A stretch of DNA of 64,000 bases from JALYUS01 sp038231255 (lineage in GTDB: Bacteria > Chloroflexota > Chloroflexia > Thermomicrobiales > JALYUS01), in contig JBBRLR010000004.1 in the NCBI GenBank assembly GCA_038231255.1, forward strand, positions 31,232 to 95,231, written 5' to 3'. Shown here piece by piece: positions 33,058 through 41,561 of this stretch (position 1 is its first letter; each line of letters starts with the position of its first letter). The notes under the pieces were generated by a model. It did no database searches, was not told where the DNA came from, and was given only the letters and a program-made list of their open reading frames with translations. The translations under genes and the position numbers were made by a program.

Positions 33058-33707
33058 CTGCCGAGGGTATTGATCGCCCGCGAAACCAGCACCGCGACGA
33101 CGACGAGCGAGATCAGGGATTGCATCATCATCAGCACCTTCACCTTTCGCGAGAGGATCATGACGTCGGTCGGGCTGAAGGCTGCACTCGTATTGAAGGC
33201 TTGGAAAAGGTAGTCGAGGAAGAGCGGCGACCAGTTCTTTTCTTCCGCGTCGGGCATCGTCATCTGCGGAAAAAGGAAATCGGTGCTCGTGTATCGCTTG
33301 ATGTGGCGGGCATGAGGGCCGCCGCAGTCGAGCTCCCAGTACCAGATGGCGAAGACGAGGATGTTGATCCCCCAGATCAAGGCGCCGTCGCGTAGCAGAT
33401 GCGTCGCGGGTGTCTTCCCACTCGGCAGCCGGACAATCAGGAGGACAGCACTCACGGTGATCGCCGCAGTCACCAGCGCCGAAAGCGCCATACCAAAGAT
33501 GCGGACAAGCCGATAGTTGCCTGAGTAGCGCGCGCCATTGAGCGGGATGGCGAGGAGGACGATCAGCGCGGCAAGCAACCAGCGAGGACCGAGGCGAATA
33601 TTGTCCGGTAACACGGCGTAGGCGCTACCAATGGCGAGGGCGGCGATTAGGGCTTCCCACCGTGGCGCATGACGCCAATGCCGTTCGTCTGCGGTTATTT
33701 CTTGCAT
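33054..33707 (-). CDS. Uncharacterised membrane protein
   Basis: The 217-residue protein has about five transmembrane helices (near 19-35, 43-58, 71-92, 108-123, 190-209). It includes a conserved-looking central segment FAIWYWELDCGGP, then DFLFPQM and AFNTSAAFSPTDVMILSRKVKVLMMMQSL, a pattern seen in a family of uncharacterised bacterial membrane proteins. Function unknown. The stop overlaps that of the MOSC gene. Confidence 0.75.
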   Translation of the reverse strand: MQEITADERHWRHAPRWEALIAALAIGSAYAVLPDNIRLGPRWLLAALIVLLAIPLNGARYSGNYRLVRIFGMALSALVTAAITVSAVLLIVRLPSGKTPATHLLRDGALIWGINILVFAIWYWELDCGGPHARHIKRYTSTDFLFPQMTMPDAEEKNWSPLFLDYLFQAFNTSAAFSPTDVMILSRKVKVLMMMQSLISLVVVAVLVSRAINTLGS

Positions 33708-33837
33708 CGTCGCTACCTCCGCTACTACGGCGACTCTTCCCGTACGTACACCGCGTATAGCGTTGCACTGATACGGCGATAACGCAAGGGGGAATCATGT
33801 GCGCGATGAGCCACCAGTGCAGGGCGCGGACGTTTGC

Positions 33838-33872
33838 CTCCGTCCATTACTCATTGCTCATCGCTCTCAGGC
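33838..33872. repeat. Heptamer tract (ATTGCTC units)
   Basis: ATTACTC, ATTGCTC, ATCGCTC units abut the stop of the PLP enzyme gene. Confidence 0.55.
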
Positions 33873-35126
33873 CAGCATCGGGTCCATGCCCATGACGGTG
33901 GCGCCGATCGGGATATTCGCCGCGTCGAGCGCCTGCATCAGGTCGCCGATGATGTCGCGCGGGTGCTCGATGCCCGCCGAAAGGCGCAGCAAGCCAGGCG
34001 AGATGCCCATCCGCTCCCGCTGCTTCGGGGAGACCTCGCGGTGCGAGGTCATCGCCGGGCAGGTGATGAGCGTGTAGACATCGCCGAGGCTGGTCGCCGG
34101 GACGCAGAGGCGCAGCGCGTCCATGAAGCGCATCACGTCCGCCTGCGTCGCATCCGCCAGTTCGAATGCCACCATGCCGCCTAACCAGCCCGGCTTGAAG
34201 AGCCGCCGTGCTGTCTCATATTGTGGATGGGAGGACAAACCCGGGTGGACGGTGCGCGCGATCCGGGGGTCGCGTTCCAGCGCGCGGGCGATCAGTCTGG
34301 CGTTGAGCATCTGCCGCCGCAGCCGGAGCGTGAGCGTCTTCAGGCCGCGCAGTACCATATACGCCTCGTTCGCTGCCAGATTCGGGCCGAGCGTCCGCAC
34401 GAGCGGGATCAGTGCATGCGCCTCGTCGCCCTTGCCGATCACGACGCCCGCGAGCGCGTCCGCGTGGCCGTTGAGGTACTTGGTCATGCTGTGGACGATG
34501 AAGTCCGCGCCATTGGCGAAACCGGAAAGCATCGGCGGCGGCGTGAAGGTGCCGTCCAGCACGACCCGCGCGCCGACCGCGTGCGCCGCCTCCGCGATGG
34601 CGGGCACGTCGGTAATCCGCAGGAGCGGGTTGGACATCGCCTCGATCAGGACGGCACGCGGCTTCGTCTCGATGATCGCCGCACGGGTCGCCTCGGTGTC
34701 GGTCGTGTCCACGAAGGTGGATTCGATGCCGAGCGTACTGAGCACATTCACCAGGAGCGTAAAGGTCGCGCCGTACAGATCGCGCGCCGCCACAATCCGC
34801 TCGCCCGCGCCGACACCCGCCGCGAGCAGCGCGAGATGGACCGCCGCCATGCCCGAAGAGGTGGCGACCGCCACATCGCCCCCTTCGAGGGCGCGGATCG
34901 CTTCTTCGAGCGCCGTCACCGTCGGGTTGCCGTAGCGGGCGTAGACGTAGCCCTCCTGCTGCCCGGCGAAGACGGCGTCCAGTTCGGCGATCTCGTCGTA
35001 CATGTAGGCGGCGGAGCGGTAGATCGGCGTGGAAACGGGCGTGAAGTTCGGCTTCGGCCCGCGCTCCCCGGCATGGACGGCCCGCGTACCGATATCCCAC
35101 CCCGTCCTGTCGCGATTGGTCGTCAT
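33867..35126 (-). CDS. Trans-sulfuration PLP enzyme (cystathionine gamma-synthase/lyase family)
   Basis: The 419-residue enzyme has family features: YARYGNPTVTALEEAI (62-77), SSGMAA (90-95) for the cofactor phosphate, Asp191, and the PLP lysine Lys216 in SMTKYLNGHAD. The C-terminus has SLGDVYTLITCPAMTSH and RLSAGIEHPRDII. It could be methionine gamma-lyase, cystathionine gamma-lyase or gamma-synthase; the sequence does not decide. ATG 35126 has GGAGG; the upstream extension overlaps a palindromic repeat. Confidence 0.88.
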   Translation of the reverse strand: MTTNRDRTGWDIGTRAVHAGERGPKPNFTPVSTPIYRSAAYMYDEIAELDAVFAGQQEGYVYARYGNPTVTALEEAIRALEGGDVAVATSSGMAAVHLALLAAGVGAGERIVAARDLYGATFTLLVNVLSTLGIESTFVDTTDTEATRAAIIETKPRAVLIEAMSNPLLRITDVPAIAEAAHAVGARVVLDGTFTPPPMLSGFANGADFIVHSMTKYLNGHADALAGVVIGKGDEAHALIPLVRTLGPNLAANEAYMVLRGLKTLTLRLRRQMLNARLIARALERDPRIARTVHPGLSSHPQYETARRLFKPGWLGGMVAFELADATQADVMRFMDALRLCVPATSLGDVYTLITCPAMTSHREVSPKQRERMGISPGLLRLSAGIEHPRDIIGDLMQALDAANIPIGATVMGMDPMLA

Positions 35127-35179
35127 CGTGGCCTCCGAAGGATTGAGGATTGATACTCTCTCACGATAGCCATGGTGCA

Positions 35180-35224
35180 ATGCCCTGCGTAGGGGCGATT
35201 CGTGAATCGCTCCTACGCAGGGTA
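35180..35224. repeat. Palindromic element with CGTAGGGGCGATTCGTGAAT core
   Basis: CCCTGCGTAGGGGCGATTC and GAATCGCTCCTACGCAGGG form a near-perfect palindrome. It is a widespread dispersed palindrome type. Confidence 0.75.
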
Positions 35225-35237
35225 CCACGCCAGAGGA

Positions 35238-36419
35238 TTAGGCGAGGACGCCTGCCGCGTACTGCGTGCCGATCGGGTCGTTTTCCGCCCAGCGGGTGGC
35301 GCGGAAGGGGTAGAGCGCCGGGGCCGCTTGTGGGCCACCGGTGATCAGATTCGCCATCAGCGCGCCGAAAACGGGCGAGAGTTTGAAGCCATGGCCGCTG
35401 AATCCGACCGCGCAGAAGTACCCTTCGATGCCCGGCACGGCATCGAGCACGGGATGATTGTCCGCACTGCCGTCGTAGATGCCCGCCCAGCCGCCCTGCG
35501 CGACCGACCGGGCGAGCGCGGGTAGCCGGTACGCGCCTTCCGCTTGGAACCGCTCGATTTCGGCGCGCGTGACGCCCTGATTATACGTATTGGGGTCGGC
35601 ATACACCGAGTCGTCCTCCCCTGCGATCGAGCCGCACAGCGTAACATCCCCGGCGTGCGGCAGCAGATAGGCGTTGCGGTGCATATCGAGGACGACGGCG
35701 TGGGGCGCGCGGGCATCGTCGGGGCGGCGGAGGGCGGCCATCGGGTGGCGGCTCGGCGCGATCGGCAGATCGAGACCCACTTGCCGAAGGAGCGCGACAC
35801 CCCAGATATTCCCCGCATTGACGACGATTGGCGCGGCGATCTTCCCCGTGCTCGTCCGCACGCCGCGCACGCGGCCGCCCTCGTGCAGCACCTCAAGGAC
35901 TTCGACGCCCTCGCGGATCGTCACCCCGGCGGCGCGGGCGGCATTCGCGTAGGCATGGACCGTCGCGACGGGATCGGCGTATCCCGCCGCCGGTTCCCAG
36001 CAGCCGAGGGCGATATCGTCCACCCGCAGGCGCGGATCGAGGGCGTGCATCTCGTCCGGCGTGACGATCCGCGTGTCAATGCCGATCCCTTGCTGCATCG
36101 CGACATTCGCCCGCAATCCGTCGGTATCCGCCTCCCCAACGGTGACGAGGACGCCGGATTCGGTGAAGCCGGGATCGCCCCCGCCGATCCGATCCGCCCA
36201 CTCGCGGAAAATCTGGAGGCTGTCGCGCGCCATCGCGGCGGTGAAGTCGTTGGAATAATGCTGCCGGACAATCGCGCCGCTCTGCCCCGTCGTTCCCGCG
36301 CAAAGGTGCGCGCGCTCGACGAGCAGCACATCGCGCACGCCCGCTTTCGCGAGATGCAGCGCGATACTCGTCCCGATGCACCCGCCGCCGATTACCACCA
36401 CGCCCGCCGTCTCCATCAT
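35238..36419 (-). CDS. FAD-dependent oxidoreductase (DAO family, sarcosine/glycine oxidase-like)
   Basis: The 393-residue flavoenzyme has the dinucleotide motif VVVIGGGCIGTSIALHLAKAG (7-27), a GTTGQSGAIVRQHYS segment (about 41-56) and the C-terminal GFSGHGFKLSPVFGALMANL typical of sarcosine oxidase beta and related amine oxidases. The substrate is not known. Its ribosome site (AAGGAGGG) and start lie in the remnant of an IS5-type transposase. Confidence 0.88.
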   Translation of the reverse strand: MMETAGVVVIGGGCIGTSIALHLAKAGVRDVLLVERAHLCAGTTGQSGAIVRQHYSNDFTAAMARDSLQIFREWADRIGGGDPGFTESGVLVTVGEADTDGLRANVAMQQGIGIDTRIVTPDEMHALDPRLRVDDIALGCWEPAAGYADPVATVHAYANAARAAGVTIREGVEVLEVLHEGGRVRGVRTSTGKIAAPIVVNAGNIWGVALLRQVGLDLPIAPSRHPMAALRRPDDARAPHAVVLDMHRNAYLLPHAGDVTLCGSIAGEDDSVYADPNTYNQGVTRAEIERFQAEGAYRLPALARSVAQGGWAGIYDGSADNHPVLDAVPGIEGYFCAVGFSGHGFKLSPVFGALMANLITGGPQAAPALYPFRATRWAENDPIGTQYAAGVLA

Positions 36420-36429
36420 CGCGCCCTCC

Positions 36430-36642
36430 TTGTGAAGACCTATTGAACCACGGCGGGAAATCGTGCGGCAACGGTCGCTAACCGGTACCGGCGCGGGCTA
36501 TCCAGCGCAGAGCATCGAAGACCTCGCGCAGGGTCTGGTCACGCCGCGGGGCATCGCGGTGCATCAGGATCAAGGAGGAAACGACGAAGTTCCATTCGGT
36601 ATCATCGACATCCGAGGAATACGATTTGCGTTGGGTATTCAT
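36430..36642 (-). pseudogene. IS5-family transposase remnant
   Basis: The minus strand reads MNTQRKSYSSDVDDTEWNFV, then DQTLREVFDALRWIARAGTG, TAG, then RPLPHDFPPW. This matches the N-terminal domain of IS5-type transposases, where the stop position is normally Trp (TGG). The sequence loses similarity after PPW. The rest of the element and its terminal repeats are not visible. Confidence 0.75.
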
Positions 36643-36680
36643 CTATCGAGTATACGCCGCCACCAAGTTCATAAGACCCG

Positions 36681-36848
36681 CTAATCCTCCTCAGACGAAG
36701 AAACTCTGCCTGCGCTCCCGTTTTCCTGCCACTCATCGGGGGTTGCAGTGAAGGTAGACGGAGGTGGACTGACTGATCGCCATTCGTCGTACTGGTAGCT
36801 TTGAGCGTGGAGCACGTCCGAGAATCTCTGAAGCCATCTGCCGCTCAC
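36681..36848 (-). CDS. Doubtful small ORF
   Basis: A 55-codon GTG frame (starting SGRWLQRFSDVLHAQSYQYD after the initiator, ending VSSSEED) lies in the gap upstream of the transposase remnant. It has no ribosome site. It is in frame with, and directly after, the acyl-CoA dehydrogenase TAA. It may be a fragment of an older gene. Confidence 0.25.
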   Translation of the reverse strand: MSGRWLQRFSDVLHAQSYQYDEWRSVSPPPSTFTATPDEWQENGSAGRVSSSEED

Positions 36849-36863
36849 CGTCTCTTCGCGTGA

Positions 36864-38156
36864 TTACGCGACGGTCCACGTCTCGATGTCCGCCATGACG
36901 GCGGCGGGGGAGGGGAAATCGCGCGCGTCGCGGAGGAAGGCGCCGCTGGGCGGGAGGAGGGCAAGGATGTCCTTGCCAGGCAGGTGTTTGCCGAGAATCT
37001 TCGCCTGGATGTGCGCGGCGCCTTCGTAAATGCGGATCACGGCGGCGTCAGCGAAAATCTGGGAGATCGGCATCTCTTTGGTGTAGCCCATGCCGCCGTG
37101 CAGCAGCATCGCTTCCTGCGCCGCCCAGAGCGCTGTTTCGCCCGCGACCAATTTCGCCAGCGACGCCCAGACGAAGCCCCGCTCGTCCCCGGCCTGTTCG
37201 TGCGCCGCCGCCTTGCGGACGAGCAAGCGCGCGATCTCGACCTGCCGCCGGATGATCTGGAGATGATTTTGCACTTCGGGGATGTCGGCGAGTTTCTTGC
37301 CGAACTGCTCGCGCTCCTGTGTATATTTCTCCGCCTCGTCCAGCGCGTGGCGGGCGATCCCCGATCCCTGCGCGGCGACCCAGATGCGCGAGTGCTGTAA
37401 GGTGGATTCGATGATCTGCCAGCCCTCATTGACCGTGCCCATCAGCCCGTCCTCCGGGACGAAATGGTTCTGGAAAACGACCTCGCAGAGCTGGGAGCCG
37501 GGCTGGCCCAGTTTGTTGAAATCGGATGCCTCGACGGTTTCGACGCCCGGCCCGATTTCTGTCAGCAGCACCGAGATGCCCCGCCCCCGATCTTCGGGCC
37601 GACCGGTGCGTGTGGCGAGCATGATGACGGTGGACGCCGTCGCCGCAGTGATGAAGCGCTTCGCGCCATTGACGATCCAGCCACGCCGCGTCTCATCCCA
37701 TGTCGCTTTGCAGCGGATCGCTTTGGCGTCAGAGCCGGTATTCGGTTCGGTCAGTCCGAAGCAGGCGATCACCTCGCCACGCGCCATGCGCGGGAGGTAA
37801 CGGGCGCGTTGCGCCTCCGTGCCAAATTTGTTGATCGGGAAGGCAGTGAGCGAGTTCTGGACGAGGATGTTCAGCCCCAGCCCGGCATCGCCGCGCGCCA
37901 ACTCCTCCATCACCGCCACCTGTTGCAGGGACGGGACGGCATTGCCGTCGTACTGCTCGGGAGTTTCCAAACCGAGCAGCCCGACCTCGGCGCATTTCTT
38001 CATCAACTCGTAGGAATAGTGATGCGGGTCCCGTTGCGCTTCTTTGAGGTAGCGCGGGAACTCGCGAATGACGAAATCCCGCGCGACGAGCGCAAACTCA
38101 TCGGGGCGCTCGTTCATGACTTGACTGAGGATGGAATCAGTGTGCGTCGTTGTCAT
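36864..38156 (-). CDS. Acyl-CoA dehydrogenase
   Basis: The 430-residue flavoenzyme oxidises acyl-CoA thioesters. Motifs are CFGLTEPNTGSDAKAIRCKA (about 134-153), VNGAKRFITAATAS, REQFGKKLADIPEVQNHLQ and the C-terminal HGGMGYTKEMPISQIFADA with RIYEGAAHIQ. Its catalytic Glu is likely that of IYEGA, as in short- and medium-chain enzymes. The ATG at 38156 has no Shine-Dalgarno but lies six nucleotides after a -10 element, suggesting a leaderless mRNA. Confidence 0.92.
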   Translation of the reverse strand: MTTTHTDSILSQVMNERPDEFALVARDFVIREFPRYLKEAQRDPHHYSYELMKKCAEVGLLGLETPEQYDGNAVPSLQQVAVMEELARGDAGLGLNILVQNSLTAFPINKFGTEAQRARYLPRMARGEVIACFGLTEPNTGSDAKAIRCKATWDETRRGWIVNGAKRFITAATASTVIMLATRTGRPEDRGRGISVLLTEIGPGVETVEASDFNKLGQPGSQLCEVVFQNHFVPEDGLMGTVNEGWQIIESTLQHSRIWVAAQGSGIARHALDEAEKYTQEREQFGKKLADIPEVQNHLQIIRRQVEIARLLVRKAAAHEQAGDERGFVWASLAKLVAGETALWAAQEAMLLHGGMGYTKEMPISQIFADAAVIRIYEGAAHIQAKILGKHLPGKDILALLPPSGAFLRDARDFPSPAAVMADIETWTVA

Positions 38157-38162
38157 AATCGA

Positions 38163-38191
38163 ATGGTACGCGCGGAGTCCGAATATTTCAA
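38163..38191 (-). promoter_or_regulatory. Promoter for leaderless acyl-CoA dehydrogenase mRNA
   Basis: TTGAAA (38186-38191) and TACCAT (38163-38168) on the minus strand with 17-nt spacing; the ATG is at the expected +1. Confidence 0.6.
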
Positions 38192-38195
38192 GGGG

Positions 38196-38246
38196 GTTCG
38201 AGGTGCGAAGATAGAGAGTCCGTTCCTCGAACCTCGAACTCATTGC
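38196..38246. repeat. Heptamer hairpin (TTCGAGG/CGAACCT)
   Basis: GGTTCGAGGTGCGAAG and TTCCTCGAACCTCGAACT are opposed arms; it ends at the stop of the sugar transferase gene. Confidence 0.65.
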
Positions 38247-39746
38247 TCAGTACGCGTTGCGGTCGCGGAAAATGAGGATGATGGTTTTGGCGATGATTTT
38301 CACATCGAAGAAGAGGGACCAGTTCTCGACGTAGTACAGGTCGTAGCGCGTCCGTTCCTCGATGCTCGTGTTGCCGCGCAGACCGTTCACCTGCGCCCAG
38401 CCGGTGATGCCCGCTTTCTCACGATGGCGGCGGGCGTAGCGGGGGATGGACTGCGTGAACTGATCCACGAAGACGGAGCGCTCCGGGCGCGGCCCGACGA
38501 CGCTCATCTCACCGAGCAGCACATTGATGAACTGCGGGAACTCGTCGAGCGAGAAGCGGCGCATGAAGACGCCGAGCCGGGTACGGCGCGGGTCGTTGGG
38601 CGTCGTCCAGACCGGCCCGCTCTGCGCTTCCGCATCCTGCCGCATCGTGCGGTATTTGATGCACCAGAACGGCCTGCCATCCCGCCCGACCCGTTCCTGC
38701 ACGAGAAAAACCGGGCCGGGTGAGGTTGCTTTGACGAGCAGGGCGAGGAGCATCAGCAGCGGCGAAAGGAAAATCAACGCCGCGAGCGAAACGAGAATGT
38801 CGAGCGTCCGCTTCAGCGCGCGATTCCAGCCCCGCAGCGCGATCGTTCGCACCTGCACCATCGGCAGGCCACCAAGGTCGCCGATGCTCAACTCATTGTT
38901 GGTAATCAACTGGAAAGTATCCGGGTACACCGTGATGCTCACCGGGTCGTCGGCGCAACGATCCACAAGATTGACGAGCCGCGCCTGCGACGCCCCGGCG
39001 AGGGCGATCAGCACCTCATCCACGCGCTCCATGCGCAGGATGTTCGGTAGGCAGTCCGTCGTGCCGAGGATGGGCAGGCCGAGCATTTCTCGCTCGTCCA
39101 TCGGGTGGTCGAGGTCGTCCGCGATGAAGCCGACAACGTGATAGCCGAGGTGCGGCGAGCGGCGTACCGTCTCCAACACCGTACGGGCGGGTGATCCGGT
39201 GCCGACGATAACGGCGCGTTCGGCCGTCACGCCGTGTCGCCGCAGCGTGCCGATCAGAGCGGAATACATGAGCCTGCCGAAGGCGATGCAAACGATTGCC
39301 AGCGCCCAGCCGGACAGGAGCAACTGGCGGGTATAGACGAAGCGGCTGCCGAGCAGAAAGGAGTTGACGGCCAGTGCGAGCACGACGCCGACCGAGAGCG
39401 ATGAGCAGAGTTTGGCGAACTCATCCACGCGCGAAACGCCGCGCTTGAGCGTGTACAGCCCGGCGACGTTGAACGAGGCGAGCGCCGTCACTTCCAGTAC
39501 GGCGAGCATGATGATGTAGACGCGGCCCGGCGGCGGGAGGAATCCGCTGCTCGTCAGGCTCGCGTCGAGTCGGTACGCGAGCAAAAAAGCGGCGGCGAGG
39601 AGCATGATGTCCAGAAGGAGTTGCCCCGCTGCAATGATCAGCGTTGGCCAGCGCCGCCGCACATGGACGGGTAGCGCGGTTATCCGTGCGTCGGGATCAT
39701 GAGGGTCCGAAGCCGTCGACGGCGCGACAACAATTTCAGCCGTCAT
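38247..39746 (-). CDS. Polyprenyl-phosphate sugar phosphotransferase (exopolysaccharide initiation)
   Basis: The 499-residue membrane protein starts polysaccharide synthesis by moving a sugar phosphate to undecaprenyl phosphate. It has four N-terminal transmembrane helices (about 35-165), a CoA-binding-like cytoplasmic domain (AVIVGTGSPARTVLE), a re-entrant helix (about 312-338) and the catalytic bac_transf domain with KYRTMRQDAE, RRFSLDEFPQFINVLLGEMSVVGPRPE and KAGITGWAQVNGLRG. It is followed in strand and function by a GT2 glycosyltransferase upstream. Confidence 0.93.
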   Translation of the reverse strand: MTAEIVVAPSTASDPHDPDARITALPVHVRRRWPTLIIAAGQLLLDIMLLAAAFLLAYRLDASLTSSGFLPPPGRVYIIMLAVLEVTALASFNVAGLYTLKRGVSRVDEFAKLCSSLSVGVVLALAVNSFLLGSRFVYTRQLLLSGWALAIVCIAFGRLMYSALIGTLRRHGVTAERAVIVGTGSPARTVLETVRRSPHLGYHVVGFIADDLDHPMDEREMLGLPILGTTDCLPNILRMERVDEVLIALAGASQARLVNLVDRCADDPVSITVYPDTFQLITNNELSIGDLGGLPMVQVRTIALRGWNRALKRTLDILVSLAALIFLSPLLMLLALLVKATSPGPVFLVQERVGRDGRPFWCIKYRTMRQDAEAQSGPVWTTPNDPRRTRLGVFMRRFSLDEFPQFINVLLGEMSVVGPRPERSVFVDQFTQSIPRYARRHREKAGITGWAQVNGLRGNTSIEERTRYDLYYVENWSLFFDVKIIAKTIILIFRDRNAY

Positions 39747-39854
39747 CGGACGCCCTCGGTAGATCGTGGATCACACACCGCGATGCTTCGCATACCAAAT
39801 GTATACACCTTCTTCCGTCGTATCGCAAGAGAACAGGTGTACGTACGGAGTGAA

Positions 39855-39915
39855 AAGTAGTCGGTAGCCAGTATGAGGATCAACCCCTCTGACTACCGAC
39901 TACTGTCTGCTACTC
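39855..39915. repeat. Heptamer hairpin overlapping the GT2 stop
   Basis: Arms of type AGTAGTCGGTAGCCAG and CTGACTACCGACTACTG. The TAG stop (39900-39902) and the last codons (Ser-Ser-Arg-Gln) of the glycosyltransferase lie in the right arm. Confidence 0.75.
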
Positions 39916-40838
39916 GGCGCAGACGCCACGCGCCGTTTGCGGGCCGGTCGCAGTAAGTTTGCCAGTAGGGCGATAAGGCCGCGCGCGCCGATCCCGGTGT
40001 AGATGAGCAGGTTGAGGGGCAGGGCGGTTTGCCGCGCGTAATGCAGCCGGTGGAAGCGCCACATCGCGCCGTAAAAGGCGAACGTGGCGCGGATGCTCCG
40101 CTGGCTGCTCGACGAACCTTTGTAATGGAGAATGCGCACGCGCGGCTCGTACCGGACGCGCCAGCCGCGCGCCTTGATCCGGTAGCACCAGTCGAGGTCC
40201 TCCCCGTACATGAAGAATCGCTCATCCATCAGCCCGGCAGCGTCAATCGCCGCGAGCCGGACCATCAGACACGCGCCCATGCCGCTGTCCATCTCGATCG
40301 CCTCGTCCGGGTCGCGGTAGGTGAGGTTGTACTGCGCGAAGCGGGAATTGTGCGGGTAGCGCGCCGCCATGCCCGTCAGTTTCCAGAAGGAGTTGAGTGG
40401 CGTCGGGAAGGAGCGGCGACAGGCAAGGTCGAGCGAGCCGTCCCGCAGCACGATCTTCGGCCCCACAACCCCTGCTTCCGGGTGCGCCGCCAGCACGCCC
40501 AGAAGCCCCGTCAGTGCGTCCGGCGGCATCGCCGTGTCCGCGTTGAGCAGGAGGACCGCGACGCGCGTCCGATCCGCGTCGTCTGGCACGGCAGCGACGA
40601 TCTCCCGCAGTGCGAGGTTGTTGAGTGCCGCGTAGCCTCGGTTCTCTGCCGCGACGATCAGCCGCACCGCCGGGAAATCGCGCCGTACACCCTCGGCGGT
40701 CCCGTCCGTCGAACCGGCATCCACGACATAGACCGTCGTCGGGATGCCCGGATGCGCCGCCGCTACCGACCGCAAGCAGTCCGGCAGGAGCGCGACATTG
40801 TTGTAGGACGAAACAACGATATACAACCGATCCATCAT
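39900..40838 (-). CDS. Family 2 glycosyltransferase
   Basis: The 312-residue GT-A enzyme starts YIVVSSYNNVALLPDCLRS, has a VVDAGSTDGTAEGV nucleotide-sugar site, the DXD-like LLNADTAMP and a rhamnosyltransferase-like ERFFMYGEDLDWCYRIKARGW segment. It probably elongates the polysaccharide begun by the sugar phosphotransferase. Two adjacent ATGs (40838, 40835) are possible starts with no strong ribosome site. The C-terminus is basic and ends in repeat-encoded residues. Confidence 0.9.
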   Translation of the reverse strand: MMDRLYIVVSSYNNVALLPDCLRSVAAAHPGIPTTVYVVDAGSTDGTAEGVRRDFPAVRLIVAAENRGYAALNNLALREIVAAVPDDADRTRVAVLLLNADTAMPPDALTGLLGVLAAHPEAGVVGPKIVLRDGSLDLACRRSFPTPLNSFWKLTGMAARYPHNSRFAQYNLTYRDPDEAIEMDSGMGACLMVRLAAIDAAGLMDERFFMYGEDLDWCYRIKARGWRVRYEPRVRILHYKGSSSSQRSIRATFAFYGAMWRFHRLHYARQTALPLNLLIYTGIGARGLIALLANLLRPARKRRVASAPSSRQ

Positions 40839-40872
40839 CGTATTCACGGGCCGGAGGATACCAGATTCGTCG

Positions 40873-41529
40873 CTATGGCGCGTCGAAGTAGAGATTGGGA
40901 TTGAGCGGGATGTGCGGACCATAGCGGAGCGAGCGCACGGTGACGTCCGCCGGAACCTGGAAGACGAGCGTCCCCTTCACCTGCCCGCCGGACGAGAGCC
41001 GGAACCGGCTGGGGAGGTTGTTGACGCCTGTCGGGAAGACCTGATCGTATTCCCGGTCGTCGCTGCCGCGCAGTTTCCACGGCTCGCCGCTGATGCTGAA
41101 ACGACCGGTGTTTTCGACCAGCACGTCAATCGTGATCTGCTTCGCCGCGGTATTCGGTGTCGGTGCGGCGCCGCCGACGCTGAGGATCGTCACGCGCGTC
41201 TTCATCAGGCCGACACCCTGCTTGAATGTCCCTGCGCTGTTTGGCGCGAGCGGGACATGCACATCCGCCGTCCCCGCCGCGCTCCGCACCTGCCCAAAAC
41301 TGAGGAACAGGACGATCGCCTGTACCGCGACGCCGACGACGATGATCGTCACGGCGATCAGGATGCGCCTGCGCCGCTTCTCCGGCGGTTCCGGCGCGGG
41401 TAGCGGGAATGCGGGCTGCTGATGCGACGGCGAGTACTGCGGCGGGGCGTACTGCCCCGGCGGAGGCTGGTACGGCCACTGCGGATACGTCGGCTGCCAC
41501 GGTGGGCCTTGGGGCGGTTGCTGTGCCAT
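40873..41529 (-). CDS. Membrane-anchored DUF4352-like protein
   Basis: The 218-residue protein has a Pro/Gln/Tyr-rich cytoplasmic N-terminus (about 1-50), a basic stop-transfer KRRRRIL, one transmembrane helix (about 56-76) and an extracellular beta-sandwich domain (about 90-215: ITIDVLVENTGRFSISGEPWKLRGSDD, SGGQVKGTLVFQVP), typical of DUF4352. Function unknown; it is a surface or cell-envelope protein. Confidence 0.75.
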   Translation of the reverse strand: MAQQPPQGPPWQPTYPQWPYQPPPGQYAPPQYSPSHQQPAFPLPAPEPPEKRRRRILIAVTIIVVGVAVQAIVLFLSFGQVRSAAGTADVHVPLAPNSAGTFKQGVGLMKTRVTILSVGGAAPTPNTAAKQITIDVLVENTGRFSISGEPWKLRGSDDREYDQVFPTGVNNLPSRFRLSSGGQVKGTLVFQVPADVTVRSLRYGPHIPLNPNLYFDAP

Positions 41530-41561
41530 CCGATCACCATCCCATATTCATAGCATTTCCC

